A stretch of 64,000 nt of DNA. It comes from CAYSCW01 sp964449165. GTDB lineage: Bacteria; Acidobacteriota; Aminicenantia; Aminicenantales; Aminicenantaceae. Made by a program: the position numbers and the translations under genes. Below are positions 7,964-16,818 of this stretch, in pieces. Under the pieces are notes generated by a model. The model did not search any database, was not told the origin of the DNA, and was given only the letters and a program-made list of their open reading frames with translations. The stretch is from the NCBI GenBank assembly GCA_964449165.1, contig CAYVAT010000001.1, forward strand, positions 145,442 through 209,441. The letters are read 5' to 3'. Position 1 is the stretch's first letter, and the number at the start of each line of letters is the position of its first letter.

Positions 7964-8239
7964 ATGCAAAAAATAAATAAATTGGCTTCTTTAATCGATT
8001 GTCCAATCTTTTATTATTATTCAGAAAGAATCGATAGATTAACAAAATCTATCTATGACAGCAAAATGATTTCAAAAAAGGTGGATAACGCTCAGGAATT
8101 GTTGAACATTATAAAAGTTCTTTTGAGCTGTCCTAGGTATGATAAAGAGAGAGATGTATGTATAGATTGTAATTTTAACCTGTATCTTGTCAGAGAGATG
8201 GCCAGGTTGATCGTGGAAGTAGCAGAAGCGACTTACTAG
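7964..8239 (+). CDS. Uncharacterised 91-residue cysteine-containing protein
   Basis: I do not recognise a family. The protein is soluble and mostly helical. In its second half it has SCPRYDKERDVCIDC, a Cys-x9-Cys-x2-Cys arrangement that could bind a metal, and a further Cys near residue 13. There is no strong ribosome-binding site before the ATG. The 190-bp gap upstream contains ATTCATAAAATGGCCAATA, which resembles the reverse complement of a sequence at 27742-27760. It sits between regulatory genes on the same strand. Real coding status is likely but not certain. Confidence 0.5.
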   Translation: MQKINKLASLIDCPIFYYYSERIDRLTKSIYDSKMISKKVDNAQELLNIIKVLLSCPRYDKERDVCIDCNFNLYLVREMARLIVEVAEATY

Positions 8240-8344
8240 CTTTTCCTGGAAAGATAGTGAAGAGAAATATCACCCTCATGGCAAAATCAAGCTGAGCAGA
8301 GAAATAGGAACAGAAATTAATATCAGACTGAAAGGGCTGAAATA

Positions 8345-9766
8345 ATGAGCAGAAAAAAGATTTTGGTTGTGGAAGATGACAGGATTATTGCAGAAAGCAT
8401 AAAAAGTGCTTTGAATAATATGGGATATGAAGTTCCTTTTGTGGTTTCTGCAGGAGAAAAAGCTGTGATAGAGGCAGAAAAGTATAATCCTGATTTGGTT
8501 TTGATGGATATTGTTCTTGAAAGAGAAATGGATGGAATTGAAGCCGCTTCTCAAATCCGTTCCCAGCTTAACATTCCGGTTGTCTTTCTCACCGCCCATT
8601 CAGATAAAAAAATATTAGAACTGGCAAAGATAGCCGAACCATTTGGGTATATCATTAAACCTTTCGAAGAGAGAGAATTAAATTCTGTTATAGAAATAGC
8701 TCTCTACAAGCATGGGACGGAGAAGGAATTAAAAGAGATTAAAGAATGGCTTTCAACAACACTCAAGAGTATCGGTGATGCCGTCATTGCCACTGATACA
8801 AAGGGCAGTGTGACATTTATGAATCCTATTGCCGAGAAATTGACGGGCTGGAAGCAAGAGGAAGCATCGGGAAAGCCTTTGAAAGAAGTATTCAATATTA
8901 TTCATGAGGAAACAGGTAAAGTTGCAGAAGATCCTTCAGCCAGAGTGATTCAGGAAGGTAAAATATTTGGGTTGGTAAATCAAACAGTTTTAGTTGCTAA
9001 AGATAGAACGAGACATCCTATTGATGATAGTTGTGCTCCTATCAAAGATGACAGAGGAAATATCATTGGTGTGGTCTTGATCTTCAGAGATATAACAGAA
9101 CGTAGGAGGGCAGAAGCACAAATCAGGACTTCACTCGAAGAGAAGGAGGTGCTTCTCAAGGAAATTCACCATAGGGTCAAAAACAATATGCAGGTTGTTT
9201 ATAGTCTCCTCAATATCCAGGCAGAAAATATAAAAAATAAAAATGTCCTTAATATGTTAAAAAAAGCGCAGAACCGCATACGATCAATGGCTCTTATCCA
9301 TGAAAAATTGTATCAATCAAAGGATCTGGCAAAGATCGAATTTGGTGATTATATCAGAAAGCTTGCAACTGGATTATTCCATTCCTATGGAATTGATATA
9401 GAGTCTATCAGATTAAAAATCTGTGTGGCTAATATCTATTTGGATATCTACACAGCTATTCCTTGCGGGTTAATCATCAATGAACTAGTCTCCAATTCTT
9501 TAAAACACGCCTTCCCTGATGGTATTGGGGAAAAGGGAACTAGTAGAAAAGAAGGCAGAATCAATATCAGCATGAGTCTAAATAGTGATAATAAATTAAA
9601 GCTAATTGTCAGCGATAATGGAATTGGTTTTCCGAAAGATCTAGATTTCCGAAACACAGGGTCTTTGGGGCTTCAAGTCGTGAATACTTTAGTCGAGCAG
9701 CTTGAGGGTAGTATCAAGCTTCGCCGACATCCCGCTACATCATTCAAGATTGAATTTAATCCATGA
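8345..9766 (+). CDS. Receiver-PAS-HisKA_2 histidine kinase
   Basis: The 473-residue protein begins with a complete receiver (VVEDD at 8-12, phospho-acceptor Asp55, KPF). A PAS domain follows (about 135-255, closing with RDITERRR), then a HisKA_2-type dimerisation helix LLKEIHHRVKNN (about 271-281) and an ATPase domain with NELVSN and DNGIGFP. HisKA_2 kinases usually phosphorylate separate receivers. A receiver at the N-terminus makes the kinase itself responsive to another kinase, so it is probably an intermediate in a phosphorelay. The receiver is closest within the window to that of the HD-GYP gene at 41177. Confidence 0.9.
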   Translation: MSRKKILVVEDDRIIAESIKSALNNMGYEVPFVVSAGEKAVIEAEKYNPDLVLMDIVLEREMDGIEAASQIRSQLNIPVVFLTAHSDKKILELAKIAEPFGYIIKPFEERELNSVIEIALYKHGTEKELKEIKEWLSTTLKSIGDAVIATDTKGSVTFMNPIAEKLTGWKQEEASGKPLKEVFNIIHEETGKVAEDPSARVIQEGKIFGLVNQTVLVAKDRTRHPIDDSCAPIKDDRGNIIGVVLIFRDITERRRAEAQIRTSLEEKEVLLKEIHHRVKNNMQVVYSLLNIQAENIKNKNVLNMLKKAQNRIRSMALIHEKLYQSKDLAKIEFGDYIRKLATGLFHSYGIDIESIRLKICVANIYLDIYTAIPCGLIINELVSNSLKHAFPDGIGEKGTSRKEGRINISMSLNSDNKLKLIVSDNGIGFPKDLDFRNTGSLGLQVVNTLVEQLEGSIKLRRHPATSFKIEFNP

Positions 9767-9873
9767 GAAATATTCATCCTATGTCATTGCGGCTAGCACA
9801 GCGATGAGACAGTCTCATTATGGATATAAGCCTTAATTACCACACTGGATATCAAAAAAGCTGGAAGCACACA

Positions 9874-10947
9874 ATGAAAGAGAAATCCAAGATTCTCATC
9901 ATCGAAGATGATGAGAGCACTCGCAAAACTCTTGAATTCGTATTCAGAAAGAAAGGGTATGATACAGAAACCGCAGGAACCGGGAAAGAAGCACTGAAAA
10001 TGGCGAAGCAAAGATTCTTCAATGTGGCCCTTCTGGACATTATGCTCCCTGACACGGAAGGAACAGAACTCTTGGTTTCGTTGAAGGAAATGCATCCTTT
10101 TATGGATGTGATCGTTATGACCGGACATGCTTCTATGGAGAACACGATGAGATCCTTAAATGGAGGAGCATCTGCCTATTTCACCAAGCCTCTGAAATTG
10201 AATGAGATGTTGGCTGCAGTGAAAAAGATGCTAGAAAAACAGTGGCAGGAAATAGAGAAGCAAAAATTATATCAGGAGATGCATCTAAAATTATCCGAAA
10301 GCATACAAGAAGAGCTTATTTATTTAGCTACTCACGATGCTCTGACCGGCCTGCCTAACCGGACGCTTTTCCAGGATCGTCTTTCTATGGAGCTTGTTCG
10401 TGCACGGCGTAACAAACAAAAACTGGCTGTTATGTTGATTGATCTAGATCACTTCAAGGATATTAATGATAGGTTAGGACACAGCGCTGGTGATAAGTTA
10501 TTGCGTCATGTTGGACAACGCCTGTCAAACCTCTTAAGAAAGAGCGATTCAGTCGCTCGTATCGGAGGAGACGAATTTTTGCTGTTGCTTCCAGAAATTA
10601 GTCAAGTCATAGATGGAGTCAAGATTGCTCAGAAGGTCTTGGCGGCAATGCGCAGGCCATTTAGATTTAATAGCTATAGTGTTAAGGTCACAGTTAGCAT
10701 TGGGATTTCGATCTTCCCCGATTGCAGCGGGAATGCGGGTTCCCTAATAAGAGATGCAGATATTGCCATGTACAAAGCCAAAGAAGCAGGTCGGGATAAA
10801 TATAGTTTGTTCTCGGACAAAGATGGTGGAGATGGAAAAGCAAATCTACATTCTTACTGTGAAAGGCAATATCCACTCGTCCAAAACCATGTTCTAGCCC
10901 TCTTTCGCTCCAGGCTACGGGATGCACCTCGCCAGATTGATGTATGA
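9874..10947 (+). CDS. Response-regulator diguanylate cyclase (REC-GGDEF)
   Basis: An upstream ATG at 9820 has no ribosome-binding site, while ATG 9874 follows GGAAG and starts directly at the receiver, giving 357 residues. The receiver (IIEDDE, Asp55 in LLDIMLPD, KPL) is followed by a helix and a GGDEF domain. The active-site loop is intact (GGDEF, 231-235), and the inhibitory I-site RKSD lies at the standard distance before it (222-225). It should therefore make cyclic di-GMP under product inhibition when phosphorylated. The HD-GYP proteins at 36341 and 41177 are potential degraders of the same messenger. Confidence 0.93.
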   Translation: MKEKSKILIIEDDESTRKTLEFVFRKKGYDTETAGTGKEALKMAKQRFFNVALLDIMLPDTEGTELLVSLKEMHPFMDVIVMTGHASMENTMRSLNGGASAYFTKPLKLNEMLAAVKKMLEKQWQEIEKQKLYQEMHLKLSESIQEELIYLATHDALTGLPNRTLFQDRLSMELVRARRNKQKLAVMLIDLDHFKDINDRLGHSAGDKLLRHVGQRLSNLLRKSDSVARIGGDEFLLLLPEISQVIDGVKIAQKVLAAMRRPFRFNSYSVKVTVSIGISIFPDCSGNAGSLIRDADIAMYKAKEAGRDKYSLFSDKDGGDGKANLHSYCERQYPLVQNHVLALFRSRLRDAPRQIDV

Positions 10948-11047
10948 TTTTATTATTACTCCTCATTTGATAAATTCTGATAATAACTTGAGAAATATGC
11001 AGGCTTATTAATTTATAGAACTGTAGCATCTTTTTTGAGGAATTGAA

Positions 11048-12244
11048 ATGGAAAGTGAAGAAAAAACAAAAGATCAGCTAATAATGGAAGTAAGGCGACT
11101 CCGTGAGAGAATTGATGAATTAATAAAATCAGAACTCGAGTGTAAGCGGATAGCAGAAGAGCTTCATGAGAGTGAGAAAAAATTCAGAACTATAAAGGAA
11201 GAGAAAGGGAAACTTCTTAAAGCTATTGAAATAGCTAAAGAGGCTGTATGCATTACATCCAAAGATGGCGTAGTGATCTACACAAATGAAACTATGGATA
11301 AACAGTTTGGTTATAAAAATGGTGAATTAATAGGTAGGTATTTATCAATCTTATATACAGGGCCTTCATCAGAAACAATCATGAAACAGATAATGCATGA
11401 GATTGAAAACAAGGGTAGTTGGGAAGGAGAGATCCATAATAAAAGAAAAGACAATACTGAATTCCTAAGCTATACAACAGTAAGTGCGCTGAAGGACAAT
11501 GATGGCAAAATATTAAACTATGTCTCGACACAACATGATATCACCAAAATCACAGAAATGCAGGAGCAACTGGCCCTCAAAGAGAAGCTTGCTGTGTTAG
11601 GCCAATTGGCTGGTGGAATAGGCCACGAGCTTCGCAATCCCCTGGGGGCAATAAAGAATGCTGTATATTTTCTCAATATGACACTGGAAGAGACTGATCC
11701 AGAAGTGAAAGAGACTATTGAGCTCCTGAGGATGGAAGTGGCAAAATCCGAGAGAATCATCAGCAGCTTTCTAAATTTCGCTCAACCAAAGACTCCAATC
11801 CGGTATAAAGTTAATGTGAATGAACTCGTACAAGAAGAATTTTCTCGGAATGGGATGCCAGCGAATATCAAGGTGGTCTGTCGTCTAGATGAAAAAATGC
11901 CAGCCATCCTGGCTGATCCCGATCAACTTGCTCTTGTCTTTGGAAATATTATTCTTAATGCCATCCAGGCAATGCCCAAGGGCGGGGAGTTAACCATCGA
12001 ATCTAAGTTGGAAAGTTCGAAGATGGTAGCCATTTCCTTCAGAGATACAGGAGTTGGAATTCCCAGAAAGCACTTTGTAAGGCTTTTTGAACCGCTCTTC
12101 ACAACCAAAGCCAAGGGGATTGGCTTTGGCCTGACTATTACCAAGATCATAGTCGAGGAACACGGAGGTACAATCGAGGTTGAGAGTGAGGCAGGTAAAG
12201 GCAGTACCTTCATGGTAAGGCTGCCCTTATCTTTGGGATCTTAG
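11048..12244 (+). CDS. PAS sensor histidine kinase
   Basis: This 398-residue soluble protein has an N-terminal coiled coil of about 60 residues and a PAS domain (about 65-175, from TIKEEKGKLLKAIEIAKEAV to QHDITKI). The HisKA helix has the H-box GGIGHELRNPLG, and the ATPase domain has NAIQAM, DTGVGI and GIGFGLTITKII. The start is an ATG behind TTGAGGAATTGAA. A stand-alone PAS protein begins one base after its stop, so the two are probably translated together. No receiver is fused; its partner could be any of several receivers nearby. Confidence 0.9.
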   Translation: MESEEKTKDQLIMEVRRLRERIDELIKSELECKRIAEELHESEKKFRTIKEEKGKLLKAIEIAKEAVCITSKDGVVIYTNETMDKQFGYKNGELIGRYLSILYTGPSSETIMKQIMHEIENKGSWEGEIHNKRKDNTEFLSYTTVSALKDNDGKILNYVSTQHDITKITEMQEQLALKEKLAVLGQLAGGIGHELRNPLGAIKNAVYFLNMTLEETDPEVKETIELLRMEVAKSERIISSFLNFAQPKTPIRYKVNVNELVQEEFSRNGMPANIKVVCRLDEKMPAILADPDQLALVFGNIILNAIQAMPKGGELTIESKLESSKMVAISFRDTGVGIPRKHFVRLFEPLFTTKAKGIGFGLTITKIIVEEHGGTIEVESEAGKGSTFMVRLPLSLGS

Positions 12245-12245
12245 T

Positions 12246-12764
12246 ATGCAACTCGAAAACAACGTGAATGTATTGGAAGTTTTTGAAGAAAAGTTTGGAA
12301 GTCTTGTTTTAACGATTCCAGACATAATATACAGAATTGATCCAGATGGTAATTTTATATTTTTAAATGATGCTATCTGGAATATTGGCTACAGGCCAGA
12401 AGAACTTATCGGGAGACATTTCAGTGAAATCATATACCCTCCTGATGTTGAGGATGTCAGCCGCTCTAAGGTTTTGCCAAAATATGCAGGAAAAATTACA
12501 GGTGATGAATGGGCTCCAAAACTTTTTGATGAGAGAAGGACAGGAAAAAGAAGAACAACAGGCCTTGAGATACGATTGGTACCAAGAGGAAGGAAGTGTG
12601 TCAAGCCTGGCTTTATAGTTCCTCTGGGACAAGAGCTGGTTGTTGGTGAAGTTAGCAGTTTCGGGATGTATGAGATTGACCCAGATACAAAGAATGAGGT
12701 GTTTTTTGGGACTATCGGGGTGATAAGAAATATCACAGATCAAGAGAGGATAGAGAAAATATAG
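12246..12764 (+). CDS. Stand-alone PAS-domain protein
   Basis: The protein has 172 residues and begins one base after the preceding kinase. It contains one PAS fold: TIPDIIYRIDPDGNFIFLND at the start, GYRPEELIGRHFSEII, and a closing IGVIRNITDQERIEKI. There is no kinase, cyclase or DNA-binding module. The loop between the helical and sheet halves is long and rich in Arg and Lys. It probably works as a sensory or adaptor subunit for the kinase before it. The ligand is unknown, and the residues visible do not specify haem or flavin. Confidence 0.8.
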   Translation: MQLENNVNVLEVFEEKFGSLVLTIPDIIYRIDPDGNFIFLNDAIWNIGYRPEELIGRHFSEIIYPPDVEDVSRSKVLPKYAGKITGDEWAPKLFDERRTGKRRTTGLEIRLVPRGRKCVKPGFIVPLGQELVVGEVSSFGMYEIDPDTKNEVFFGTIGVIRNITDQERIEKI

Positions 12765-12937
12765 AAGTGTTCTTAGTATGTTTGGGCAAGCACAGCAACG
12801 AGTCAAATTCATAGCACTTGTATACAAAAATTTGTATCAATCAGAATATCTGTCAAGACAGAAATAAAAACCACTCTCAATCCATAATCTGATAAAAACA
12901 GTTAAGTAATCCTATTTTAATTTAGTGAATTAAATTC

Positions 12938-15205
12938 GTGACTAAAATAAAGATCTTAATCGTTGAAGATGAGAGGATCACTGCTAAAAACATCCGAATG
13001 ACTTTGGATAATCTTGGTTATTCTGTCTGCTCCATAGCGTCTTCCAAAGAAGAAGCACTCAAGAAGGCAGAGGAAGATAAACCTGATTTGGTCCTGATGG
13101 ATATTAAACTCAACGGGAAAATGGAAGGTATTGAAGCAGCTGATGAGATACGTCACAAGTTTGATATTCCCATTGTCTACTTGACTGCTTATGCAGACGA
13201 AGAAACATTGAAAAGAGCCAGAGTAACAGAACCATTTGGCTATATCATCAAGCCATTCGAGAGAAGAGAATTGCACAGCATTCTGGAGATCTCTCTCTAC
13301 AAACATAGGACGGAAAAGAAGCTGAGGCAGACTCAGCAATGGCTTTCAACGACACTCAAGAATATCAATGATGCCGTTGTTGTTACAGACATTAACGGCA
13401 TAGTGACATTCATGAATCCGATTGCGGAAATCTTGACTGGCTACAAGAAAGAAGGAGCGATCGGAAAAAACCTGTCTGAAATCTTTAATGTCGTAAGCGA
13501 GAATACAGGCCGAGGAATCGAAGATCTTGTATCTAAGGTGGTTGAAGAAGGATCTGTACTTAAATTGAACAATTCTCTTCGGTTGATCACCAAGGATAAA
13601 AAGAGCTTTCTTATCGAAGCCAGCAATGCCCCTATTAGAGATGAAAGAGGAAACATTACAGAGGTCATAGTGGCTTTTCGAGATGTTTCTGAGCATGATC
13701 AGTTGCTTAAAGCATTAAAAACAAGTAAAGCAACCTTTGACAACATTATAGGGAGGTCTGCTGAGGGTGTCATCGTTGTGGATGACAAAGGAATTATCCG
13801 CTTTGTTAACAAAAGAGCTGAAGAGTACTTTGGTAGTAAGGCGAGTGAACTAATCGGAAAAAAGTCCAATTTACCTCTGGAAACAGAAGAGACTGATGAG
13901 ATTAAGATTTTTCGCATGAAAGGAGAGTCAGGGATTGGTGAGATTCGGGTAGTCAAAGTAGATTGGGATGGTAATCGAAGTTATCTTGTATCGATCCGAG
14001 ATATCACAGAGCGTAAACGAGTAATGGAGAGGCTACGAAGAATACACCAGGAGCAAATAAAAGCGCGAGACCAATTCCTTTCATATGTTTCTCACGAGTT
14101 GAGGACACCGCTTACGGTTATTCATCAATTTGTCACTATTCTTCTGGATGGACTGGATGGCAATATTAGCCCAATGCAACGTGCTGATCTGGAGATAATC
14201 CTGCGAAACACCAACCAACTCGACACCATGATCAGAGATCTCTTGGACCTTACAAGAGTGATTACGGGTCAGATAAAAACTGATCCTCAGCCTCTTTCGC
14301 TCGCTGATTTGACGAACACGACTTTGGCTGGTTTTCAGAAGAGAGCTGACTCGTGTGGAGTGACCATTGTCTCCGAAGTCCCCCCTGATTTGCCTTTTGT
14401 TTATGCTGATTCAATAAAAGTCAGACAAATACTCAACAATCTTATAGATAATGCCCTAAAATTTACGCCTGAAAATGGAAAGATCATTACCCGAGGGTAT
14501 GTTTTCGACAAGAATCCTGATTTTGTATGTGTTGAGGTGATGGATACTGGTTATGGAATCGATCACCTAGAGAAAGAAAAAATATTTAATTATCTCTACC
14601 AATCAAAGGCGACGCCGAGAGGACGAAGCAAAGGGCTGGGACTCGGCCTTTATATTTGCAAAGAAATAGTCAGTCACCATGGGGGTCAGCTATGGGTAGA
14701 GAGCCAACCCAGAGAGGGCAGCTCATTTTTCTTTACATTGCGCATTTTTTCCCTAGCGAAGTTGCTTGCGCCAATCCTTATCCCAAAGAACTTGAAGAAG
14801 GGTTTTCTGTCTATTGTCACTGTCAAATTAACACCACCCGGAAGGCCATTATCTCCAAAAACATGGGAGCAGGTTGTTAGAGCGGCTCGGGATGTTCTGA
14901 AGAATAGCTTGATTCCTGATTCGGAAGTGCTATTGCCTAGCAATGCTGATCTCAGACAGGCAGAGAACTTTTTCCTTGTGGCATGTGCCGATAAGAAAGA
15001 GGCTGATGTGCTTGTACGACGAATTCGAGAGCAATTGACATCCTGTGAGATTTTTCAAATTACCAGTATTAATCCTTCGGTTTCCTTCACCAGCATGGAG
15101 GTTTCAGGAGGCGAAGCCAGCAGGAGATTGGATCGAGTTGCGGAAGATATTAGATGCAAAGTGGAAGAGCTTGTTAAGAATAATGTTCTGAAGAAAGAGG
15201 ATTGA
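12938..15205 (+). CDS. Receiver-PAS-PAS histidine kinase with extra C-terminal domain
   Basis: The gene starts at GTG 12938 and encodes 755 residues. In order: receiver (VEDERI, phospho-acceptor in LMDIKLNG), two PAS domains (about 135-255 and 260-365), a HisKA helix with FLSYVSHELRTPL, and an ATPase domain with NLIDNALKF, DTGYGI and GLGLGLYICKEI. About 150 further residues follow, with an alternating helix-strand pattern that looks like a degenerate GGDEF-type fold without catalytic residues; that assignment is tentative. It is the last gene of the plus-strand signalling block and converges on the gas-vesicle cluster. Confidence 0.88.
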   Translation: MTKIKILIVEDERITAKNIRMTLDNLGYSVCSIASSKEEALKKAEEDKPDLVLMDIKLNGKMEGIEAADEIRHKFDIPIVYLTAYADEETLKRARVTEPFGYIIKPFERRELHSILEISLYKHRTEKKLRQTQQWLSTTLKNINDAVVVTDINGIVTFMNPIAEILTGYKKEGAIGKNLSEIFNVVSENTGRGIEDLVSKVVEEGSVLKLNNSLRLITKDKKSFLIEASNAPIRDERGNITEVIVAFRDVSEHDQLLKALKTSKATFDNIIGRSAEGVIVVDDKGIIRFVNKRAEEYFGSKASELIGKKSNLPLETEETDEIKIFRMKGESGIGEIRVVKVDWDGNRSYLVSIRDITERKRVMERLRRIHQEQIKARDQFLSYVSHELRTPLTVIHQFVTILLDGLDGNISPMQRADLEIILRNTNQLDTMIRDLLDLTRVITGQIKTDPQPLSLADLTNTTLAGFQKRADSCGVTIVSEVPPDLPFVYADSIKVRQILNNLIDNALKFTPENGKIITRGYVFDKNPDFVCVEVMDTGYGIDHLEKEKIFNYLYQSKATPRGRSKGLGLGLYICKEIVSHHGGQLWVESQPREGSSFFFTLRIFSLAKLLAPILIPKNLKKGFLSIVTVKLTPPGRPLSPKTWEQVVRAARDVLKNSLIPDSEVLLPSNADLRQAENFFLVACADKKEADVLVRRIREQLTSCEIFQITSINPSVSFTSMEVSGGEASRRLDRVAEDIRCKVEELVKNNVLKKED

Positions 15206-15375
15206 TTCCAGTTGTTTTTTCAGGCTTGGCAGGTGCTGAAAAAAGCGAAAAAGGAAGACCCTGTTGAAAATATTCTTGTTGGATTCGTCAAATGTGATAA
15301 TACTAGTACTGATAAGGATAGACGAGATTTTATCGGAAGGTATGGGGGAGGGATGTTAGATGGAAGGCGAAATTG

Positions 15376-16053
15376 TTATTGTATGGGAGAAATAAGGTAA
15401 CGTGCGAGCTGATTCAATCTGTCTTTATTCCTTTTTGACAATAAACTCTGCTGATACTTATTTATTCTCTCTCTTTTCTTTATTTCTATTATTTCAATAT
15501 CTTCCGGAAGTCTGGGAATGATCTCATGATGAGATCCTAAAAAAAGAACTCCGGTTTCGTCTTGCTTTAAGGTATTATCTATGGTTTTGGCAATAAATTC
15601 ATCTCTTTTTTTTAGCAATATCTTCTTATGAAATTTGTAATTTAGAGCAGCTATTATTTTTTTTATAGACTTCTTTGCCTTGGTTATTTGTATGAGATAA
15701 TCATATTCCTTTTTGACTGCAGGGAAGCTCTCAGTTTTTACCAATTGAGCTCCACGTTTAATCAGTCGAGAAACAATTTCATAATTCTTGCTTCCTTTTT
15801 TCACGCCATCAGCGACAATCTTCAACCCCACAATCCCATTAGCCACTAACCCATCCTGATATATTTTAAAATTTTTTACATTTAAGGCGTCGAAATATCC
15901 ATCTATAGAGTCCCAAAATCCTAAAATAATTTTCTTGTGTCTCTTCCAATCTTTATCTCCAATCAGATTTTTTCCTCTTTTATTTACTTCAGAAGCTATA
16001 TTACCCAGATCAGCGCTTATATGGATAATTGGCACATAAATCAATCTTCTCAT
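15376..16053 (-). CDS. Uncharacterised protein, possibly TraB/EreA-superfamily-like
   Basis: This is the distal gene of the gas-vesicle cluster, encoding 225 residues without membrane segments. Recognisable points are VPIIHISAD near the N-terminus, KKRDEFIAKTI near residue 150 and GVLFLGSHHEII near 170. A His near the start, an RD pair and a G-x-x-H late in the chain are spaced as in the TraB/EreA/Tiki superfamily. That comparison is from memory and weak. The middle is lysine-rich and helical. It follows the winged-helix/Hsp20-like gene by 28 bp and may be co-transcribed. Its function is unknown. Confidence 0.6.
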   Translation of the reverse strand: MRRLIYVPIIHISADLGNIASEVNKRGKNLIGDKDWKRHKKIILGFWDSIDGYFDALNVKNFKIYQDGLVANGIVGLKIVADGVKKGSKNYEIVSRLIKRGAQLVKTESFPAVKKEYDYLIQITKAKKSIKKIIAALNYKFHKKILLKKRDEFIAKTIDNTLKQDETGVLFLGSHHEIIPRLPEDIEIIEIKKRERINKYQQSLLSKRNKDRLNQLARYLISPIQ

Positions 16054-16081
16054 GGCAATCCCTATTGTTTATCTAGGCAAC

Positions 16082-16651
16082 TTATGCCTTTTGTAACCTC
16101 AATTCCAGAATTCCATTTTTGTATTTTTTGCTATATCCCTTCAAATTAACATTGACGGGAAGGGGAATCTCTTCTTCATATTTTCGTCCTGAAGAATGTG
16201 CAACTATTAAAAGTTTATTTTGATTCAATTTTAACCGAATATTTCCCTCACTCACACCTAATAATTCTATGAGAATTCTTAGATAATCTTCCTCATCCAG
16301 TAAATCTACAAATCCTCTTCTTCTTATTTTTTCTTTTTCTCTCCCTATAAGCCACCAACTGAATAAAATCTTTTTTCCAGTTTCAGGATTGACTTTTGAC
16401 CTTTCAAAAACTAAAAGAGGGCAACTGACCATTTTTTCTGCTAGGGGATTTATAACATCTTTTATTCTCAGGAGAACATCCATATGATTGGAGGCATCAC
16501 TGGAAGAAGCCAATTCCTTGATGGTGGCATATCTGTTTTGCCAGACATAAGTAACAATCGCTCTGCTTTCAGGATCCAACTCAGCCAAAATTCTATCTAT
16601 GGCTTCCTGGTTAATATGCAATAATGGTTCTTCAAATATCTTTTTTTTCAT
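16082..16651 (-). CDS. Winged-helix / alpha-crystallin (Hsp20-type) fusion protein
   Basis: Of the 189 residues, about 15-105 look like a winged helix: AIDRILAELDPESRAIVTYV, then ATIKELASSSDAS and a strand pair ending in ILFSWWL. The last 80 residues are an alpha-crystallin core in the style of the other Hsp20 proteins here: EEDYLRILIELLGVSEGNIRL, then KLLIVAH, KYEEEIPLPV and the closing YKNGILELRL. The same YKNGILE block occurs in the Hsp20 proteins at 20452-21060 and 27081-27638. A DNA- or protein-binding head on a small chaperone suggests a regulator that reports on vesicle assembly, which is inference. Confidence 0.7.
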   Translation of the reverse strand: MKKKIFEEPLLHINQEAIDRILAELDPESRAIVTYVWQNRYATIKELASSSDASNHMDVLLRIKDVINPLAEKMVSCPLLVFERSKVNPETGKKILFSWWLIGREKEKIRRRGFVDLLDEEDYLRILIELLGVSEGNIRLKLNQNKLLIVAHSSGRKYEEEIPLPVNVNLKGYSKKYKNGILELRLQKA

Positions 16652-16818
16652 ATTTATAAATCTTTGACCATAACCTAGTTACAAGATGATTCTCTGCCAC
16701 TTTAAATTAGATAAATAAGGAATGATCAGGCATCCAAACGCTTTGTAAATTATCTTTTTTCATTTTAACACAAATTTCACTTGGAGAGTGTTAAACATTA
16801 GGGGGTCATATTTATTGC

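Noticed and set aside
15212..15400. 62-codon frame after the large REC-PAS kinase
   Set aside because: No family, no clear ribosome-binding site, and it overlaps the end of the converging gene.
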